Source: Eubacterium sp.
Lineage (GTDB): Bacteria > Bacillota > Clostridia > Lachnospirales > Lachnospiraceae
Assembly (NCBI GenBank): GCA_021769425.1
Contig: JAETSX010000009.1
Location: 1-64,000, forward strand
Direction of reading: 5' to 3'
DNA: 64,000 nt
Position 1 is the first letter of the stretch. Each line of letters starts with the position of its first letter. A program made the position numbers and the translations under genes. Below, in pieces: positions 59,125 to 64,000 of this stretch. Under the pieces are notes generated by a model. The model saw nothing but the letters and a program-made list of their open reading frames with translations, was not told where the DNA came from and searched no databases.

Positions 59125-60102
59125 ATGTGCACCAGTATCGCAATGAAAACCAATGATTTCTACTTTGGACGCACCATGGATCTGGAATACAGTTTTAACG
59201 AGTGCGTCGTCTTCACCCCCCGGAATTACCCGGTCTCCTTCCGAAAAGCCGGCATGATGAAGCGTCACTATGCCCTCCTTGGCATGGCTACCGTTGCAGA
59301 GGGCTTTCCGCTGTATGCCGAAGCTGTCAACGAAAAAGGCTTGTGCATTGCCGGATTGAACTTTCCGGACAATGCTTACTATCCGCCGGAAGAAAAAACA
59401 GAATGCAGCAACATTTCCCCCTTTGAGCTGATTCTCTGGCTGCTGGGCCAATGCGCCACTGCCGCTGAGGCAAAGGAACTTCTTTCCACCACTCATCTGA
59501 TCCATATCCCCTTCAGCCAGGACATTCCCCTGACACCCCTTCACTGGCATATCGCGGATTCAGAGACTTCTCTTGTACTGGAAACGACGAAAAACGGCAT
59601 GGAAATTTTTGACGATCCTATGCGGGTTCTGACCAATAATCCTGCATTCTCTTTTCAAATGACCAATGCCTGCCAGTACATGAATCTGACTTCCGGCACT
59701 CCCTCCAACTGTTTTTCCATGGATGTCAGCCTGAAACCCTTCGGACAGGGCCTGGGAAGTTTTGGCCTTCCCGGAGATTTTTCCCCGTCCTCCCGGTTTG
59801 TCAAAGCTTCTTATCTCTGCTTAAATTCTGTCTGTGAATCAGATGAATCTAACAGCGTTGCGCAGTTTTTTCATTTGCTGGATTCCGTGTCCATGGTCCG
59901 GGGAAGTGTGTTAACAGAAGAAAACAAGTATGAGCTTACGCTGTACTCCTGCTGCATCAATGCAAGCCGGGGGATTTACTACTATAAGACTTATTCCAAT
60001 AACCAGCTGACAGCAGTAAATCTGAACCATGAAAATCTAAATGGCTGTAATTTAAGGAGATTTCCGCTGAGAACCAAACAGCAGGTTGCCTGGATGAATT
60101 AA
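59125..60102 (+). CDS. Choloylglycine hydrolase family protein (bile-salt-hydrolase-like, Ntn hydrolase)
   Basis: MCTSIAMKTNDFYFGRTMDLEYSF (Cys2 nucleophile, GRTMDLE), AVNEKGLCIAGLNF, VLTNNPAF, LPGDFSPSSRFVKASYL. Confidence 0.9.
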   Translation: MCTSIAMKTNDFYFGRTMDLEYSFNECVVFTPRNYPVSFRKAGMMKRHYALLGMATVAEGFPLYAEAVNEKGLCIAGLNFPDNAYYPPEEKTECSNISPFELILWLLGQCATAAEAKELLSTTHLIHIPFSQDIPLTPLHWHIADSETSLVLETTKNGMEIFDDPMRVLTNNPAFSFQMTNACQYMNLTSGTPSNCFSMDVSLKPFGQGLGSFGLPGDFSPSSRFVKASYLCLNSVCESDESNSVAQFFHLLDSVSMVRGSVLTEENKYELTLYSCCINASRGIYYYKTYSNNQLTAVNLNHENLNGCNLRRFPLRTKQQVAWMN

Positions 60103-60176
60103 TAAGAAATGGCAATCCTAATTCCGGATTGCCATTCCCTCTCTATTTTCCGCCGCCCCCTGCGCCATACAGTTTC

Positions 60177-61544
60177 TTACTTCTTATAATATATATCTTT
60201 ATTCAGAACGCCCTCTTTGAAATTCACAATTACATTTGTGGCCGCGTCCCCGATCACATTCAGAGTAATTACAGCCATTCCCGGCAGATAATTCATTGCC
60301 AGTACCAGGGAATAGCCTATCATGCAAAGCTCTGAACTCATCCCCAAACCGGACATTACCACATAAACCATGGTGGTGCCTGCCACCGGGATGGCCGGGG
60401 TGCCTACTGCCGTGCAGATAGACAGGAATGCGGCCGTAGCCAGTGTCGCGGGCGTCACATCAATTCCGGCCGCTGTTGCAATAAAGGTGATGGCTATCAT
60501 ATGCATCGCTGTGGTTCCATTCATATTAATGGTCATGCCGGTAGGCAGAACAAAACTGCTGATTTCTTCAGAACATCCCAATTCTTCCGTACAGGTCTTT
60601 GTATTCAAAGGAAGAGTTGCCGCAGAAGAATTGGTAGCCGCCGCGAACAATCCGATTTTAAATGATTTTTTAATAAACGGAACAGGGTTCAGCCCCGTGG
60701 CCAAAAAGATGCCTGCCGGATAAATGGTGGCCACCAGCGCCAGGCTGACTACAATCGTCGTTACAATCCAGACCAGCGTAGGCCCGATGTATTCCACGCC
60801 GTATACAGCCAGAGTCCTTGTAATCATGCAGAAGATCGCCGTAGGCGCAATTTTGTTAATCAGGAAATTAAGAAACATCTGCACCACGTCATTCAGGTTT
60901 TCAATTACTTTTTTCAGGGGGTCCGCCTTTTCCCCCATGGCGGTCATGCAAAGCCCCAGCACAATTGCAACGACTACCACGGACAAAATCGTATTGTTGG
61001 TGGAAAATGCGGCGAATATGTTGGAGGGCACTGCATTTACCACTGTCACCAGAGGATTGTAGCCTTCCATGGTAACTGCTTCTGTAGCCATTTCACCTGG
61101 AAGATTGACATCAAACCATCCCATAGATTTTACAAAATATGCTCCTGCTCCCGCCAATGCCGCTGCAACCACATAAAAGCAGCAATATGTAATAAATGTC
61201 TTCCCGGCAATCCGGCCTAACCGTTCCGGATTTGCCAGGCTGCACAGCGCACGGACCAGAGAAGTGATGACCAGCGGCACAATCGCCATTTGAAGCCCGC
61301 GCATAAAAAGCTGTCCGATAATATAGAAAAGCCCTATCCCCTCAATTCCCTGGGTTGCGGTGATATCCTGGAACAACACCGCGTCAATTACATTCCAGAC
61401 CCCGCTGCCGCCGTTCCCATTCAGAAATTCTCTCAAAAACAGACATGCAAATCCAACAATAAACCCTCCTGCCACTGCAATCAGCATCTTTTTTACAATC
61501 GAGGATTCTTTTTTCTTTTTCTCCATTCTGTTACAACCTCCCAT
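60177..61544 (-). CDS. Dicarboxylate/amino acid:cation symporter (DAACS family)
   Basis: AATNSSAATLPLNTKTCTEELGCSEEISSFVLPTGMTINMNGTTAMHMI signature; multi-TM. Confidence 0.93.
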   Translation of the reverse strand: MGGCNRMEKKKKESSIVKKMLIAVAGGFIVGFACLFLREFLNGNGGSGVWNVIDAVLFQDITATQGIEGIGLFYIIGQLFMRGLQMAIVPLVITSLVRALCSLANPERLGRIAGKTFITYCCFYVVAAALAGAGAYFVKSMGWFDVNLPGEMATEAVTMEGYNPLVTVVNAVPSNIFAAFSTNNTILSVVVVAIVLGLCMTAMGEKADPLKKVIENLNDVVQMFLNFLINKIAPTAIFCMITRTLAVYGVEYIGPTLVWIVTTIVVSLALVATIYPAGIFLATGLNPVPFIKKSFKIGLFAAATNSSAATLPLNTKTCTEELGCSEEISSFVLPTGMTINMNGTTAMHMIAITFIATAAGIDVTPATLATAAFLSICTAVGTPAIPVAGTTMVYVVMSGLGMSSELCMIGYSLVLAMNYLPGMAVITLNVIGDAATNVIVNFKEGVLNKDIYYKK

Positions 61545-61890
61545 TTTAGATTTTTATTTCCTGATTTCTTTGTTTCAAATATTTTTCCTTTATCTTTATT
61601 ACTTGGCAATGGAATCAAATTTTTGAAACAAAATAATTTTTTGTTTCAAATTTTGTTTATCTTTCCTCCAATCCATCCGCTTATTTTGCCGTTTATTGGC
61701 TATTTCTTACTACTTTGATTTCTCTCATTCTAACATTTAGAGATAAAATTGTCAATTATTTTTCTTTATTTCAAAGATTTTTGTTTGATTTTACTAAATT
61801 TTCCCTTTTGTTTTGTTCACTTTTTTCTTTATTTTAAAGATTTATTTTATATTTCCGAAGAATTTTATCTGTAAAAACTTTGAAACACAA

Positions 61891-61915
61891 AAAACAGGGA
61901 CAGTCCCTGTTTTTC
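61891..61915. terminator. Bidirectional hairpin aaaaacagggacagtccctgttttt
   Basis: Perfect palindrome with A/T tails. Confidence 0.6.
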
Positions 61916-61954
61916 TGATATATTGCTCCGTTCATTAAATCTCATAGAGTGTTA

Positions 61955-62133
61955 CGCAAAAGAACAAAGTGGGCAAATCCGCATCCGCTTCCCTAACTCT
62001 TCAATCATGAGGGTCTTGAACACTTTGCTGCGCCGAGTGCGGCCGCCTTTGCGACATCATACCTCTCGTGCGAGTGCGCATCTTTATCTTTTCTCTTATA
62101 GGAAATCCGAAGGAATTTCCTATAAGAGAAAAA
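61955..62133 (+). repeat. Dispersed repeat family 3, copy c (modules 1+2 + terminal hairpin)
   Basis: Module 1 matches 49030-49100; module 2 (gcggccgcctttgcgacatcatacctctcgtgcgagtgcgcatc) matches 1-44; hairpin tttctcttataggaaatccgaaggaatttcctataagagaaa. Confidence 0.75.
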
Positions 62134-62168
62134 ACAGACAGCAATCACTTTCGTCATTGCTGTCTGTC
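62134..62168 (-). terminator. Terminator of the DeoR-family gene
   Basis: acagacagcaat-cactttcgtc-attgctgtctgt with a T-run on the minus strand. Confidence 0.8.
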
Positions 62169-62172
62169 CTCT

Positions 62173-63030
62173 TTAATAAATCAGCCGGACGCCATTCTCT
62201 TCACAATATCTGATCCAGATATCCCCCGGCTTTCTGTCTGTAATAATATAGTTCACGCTTTTTAAGTCTGTCAGGCATACAAAGGCAGTCTGGTCAAACT
62301 TGGAATGATCCACAAGAAGCGCCACTTCCTCTGCCTGTTCCAGCATCACCTTTTTGATTTCCGCCTCACTCTCGTTGGAATCCAGTACACCCTTTTCAAT
62401 ATTCACGCTCTTACAGCTTATCAGCGCGAGACGTACATTGTATTTGGTAATATTCGTCTTTGCGAGCTGCCCCTGCAACGACAGGGATTTCTTGTTAAAT
62501 TCTCCGCCTGTCGAAATAATGTTAAAAGAAGACTGCTGAAATTCCCGAAACACCTCTGTGGAATTCGTCACTATTGTCACGTCCCGGTTGTCTGGTATCA
62601 GCTTCAGCGCCTCGGCGACAGTAGTGCTGGAGTCTGCGATAATTGTATTCTTTCCCTCCAGCAATGCGGCAGCCTTACGGGCAATCTCCTGCTTTTCCTT
62701 CAAATGCTTTGTCAGCCTCTTATAAAAATGAACGTTTTCCTTCTGAACATCTGCATTCCAAATCGCACCGCCATGTATTCTTGTCACGACGCCTTCCAGT
62801 TCCAGCTTATCCAGATCTCGCCGGATCGTCTCCTCCGTGACAGAGCACTGCAGGCTTAACTCCGCCACCGAAACTTTCTTTACATTCTGGATATGCTGTC
62901 TGATTACCATCAGTCTTTCTTTACTCGACATGCTTTCTTCCCTTTCCTCTTCCTCAGTACCAGAGATTTCTTCCTCTAATAGTATACCAATCTCTTTGGT
63001 ATTTGCAAGGGTTTTTTCCTTTGAAAGCAT
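62173..63030 (-). CDS. DeoR-family transcriptional regulator
   Basis: RLMVIRQHIQNVKKVSVAELSLQCSVTEETIRRDLDKLELEGVVTRIHGGAI...; start at 63030 (aggagataaatatg) or 62931. Confidence 0.93.
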   Translation of the reverse strand: MLSKEKTLANTKEIGILLEEEISGTEEEEREESMSSKERLMVIRQHIQNVKKVSVAELSLQCSVTEETIRRDLDKLELEGVVTRIHGGAIWNADVQKENVHFYKRLTKHLKEKQEIARKAAALLEGKNTIIADSSTTVAEALKLIPDNRDVTIVTNSTEVFREFQQSSFNIISTGGEFNKKSLSLQGQLAKTNITKYNVRLALISCKSVNIEKGVLDSNESEAEIKKVMLEQAEEVALLVDHSKFDQTAFVCLTDLKSVNYIITDRKPGDIWIRYCEENGVRLIY

Positions 63031-63168
63031 ATTTATCTCCTTTGAAACACATACTTTTGCCTAAAAACACACATTGTAACAGCTTTGGAAGACACACAGG
63101 CAAGGCTTATCATACCGGCCCGGGCGGATCGCCCGGGCTTGATTGAGTAAAGAAACTGTCCTTAATGA

Positions 63169-64000
63169 TTATTTTTCAAGGTCCTCAGCCAGTTTCCGCA
63201 TATATGCTACGTCCTCCGGCTCCAATTCTAATTCTGCTGATTTGATATTCTCATCAATCTGAGCCACTGTGGTAGCTCCGCTTAACAGATTGATGAATTC
63301 GCCCTGGGCAAGAATCCATGCAAGAGCCAGGTTAGCAACCGTGCAGTCGTATTTCTCGCAAAGAGGTTTCCATGCATCCATCATGTCCATAGCCTTCTGC
63401 ATGTTCTCCGGCTGGAACCATTTCTTAGGTATCTGTGCCCCTACCGGCTTATAATCTCTGGGAAGGGCTCCGCTTAACAGACCCATTTCCAATGGAGAAT
63501 ATGCCTGGATTGTCACATTGTTTTCCTTGCAGACCGGAAGCAGCTCTTCTTCAATTCCCCGATCCAGGATGCTGTATTTTGCCTGAACGATATCCAGAGA
63601 ACCATATTTCAGGTATTCCTTAATGTGGTTTACATCCACATTAGCTGCACCGATTGCACGGATTTTGCCCTTCGCTTTCAGGTCATTGAGCGCTTCCATT
63701 GTTTCTGAGATGGGGGTAAAATACGGCTCCACTGCCTGCCAGTGAGTCATATAAACGTCAATATAGTCTGTGCCAAGTCTCTCTAAGCTCTGATCAATCT
63801 CTTCCAGGATGGATTCTTTGGAAAGGTTTTTATAAAGCTGTGTATCTCCCACCTTGTTAAACAGGCTTCCCTTTCTGTCATTCCAGATAATTCCGCACTT
63901 TGTAATGATAACCACATCTTCACGGTTCATCCCTTCCAGCGCTTTTCCCACAATCTTTTCACTGTTTCCGAAGTTGTATCCCGGAGCGGTGTCAATCAGA
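63169..64000 (-). CDS. Aldo/keto reductase (N-terminus beyond window)
   Basis: In-frame to the edge: DTAPGYNFGNSEKIVGKALEGMNREDVVIITKCG...YIDVYMTHW...GAANVDVNHIKEYL. Confidence 0.93.
   Translation of the reverse strand, partial: LIDTAPGYNFGNSEKIVGKALEGMNREDVVIITKCGIIWNDRKGSLFNKVGDTQLYKNLSKESILEEIDQSLERLGTDYIDVYMTHWQAVEPYFTPISETMEALNDLKAKGKIRAIGAANVDVNHIKEYLKYGSLDIVQAKYSILDRGIEEELLPVCKENNVTIQAYSPLEMGLLSGALPRDYKPVGAQIPKKWFQPENMQKAMDMMDAWKPLCEKYDCTVANLALAWILAQGEFINLLSGATTVAQIDENIKSAELELEPEDVAYMRKLAEDLEK

Overview
This 64 kb window looks like a chromosomal segment of a flagellated gut Firmicute, probably Lachnospiraceae; that placement is inferred from gene content and protein style, not from a database search. 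The left part carries a SAM-I riboswitch for an off-window gene, a very large flagellin with an internal 480-bp duplication, an adjacent CsrA-like gene and an HD-GYP protein. The middle is mostly core genes: murA, plsC, ddl-murF, hpf, a CsoR-type repressor with a His-rich repeat tail, greA, a two-component system whose regulator lacks its N-terminus, a YfhO/GtrA/GT2 glycosylation operon, an MCP, a small RelA/SpoT protein, a MocR regulator, DUF1015, nth, an Fe-ADH and cls. A sugar utilisation locus follows (YesMN-like two-component system, ABC importer, pgmB, and a GH65 phosphorylase split by a frameshift), then a 1.5k-residue secreted glycosidase. The right part is more accessory: HTH-Dcm plus Vsr, a MerR-TipAS regulator, a permease remnant, gdhA, an orphan N6 methylase, a bile-salt-hydrolase-like enzyme, a symporter and a DeoR regulator. 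Beyond the genes, the main signals are (i) three dispersed intergenic element families with terminal inverted repeats or modular hairpins, (ii) a tandem pair of structured RNA-like units with compensatory changes between promoter and start codon of the MCP gene, (iii) many short tandem arrays in and between genes, including an array of terminator arms after gdhA, and (iv) a candidate CsrA target in the flagellin leader. No computations were run; alignments and pairings were done by eye.
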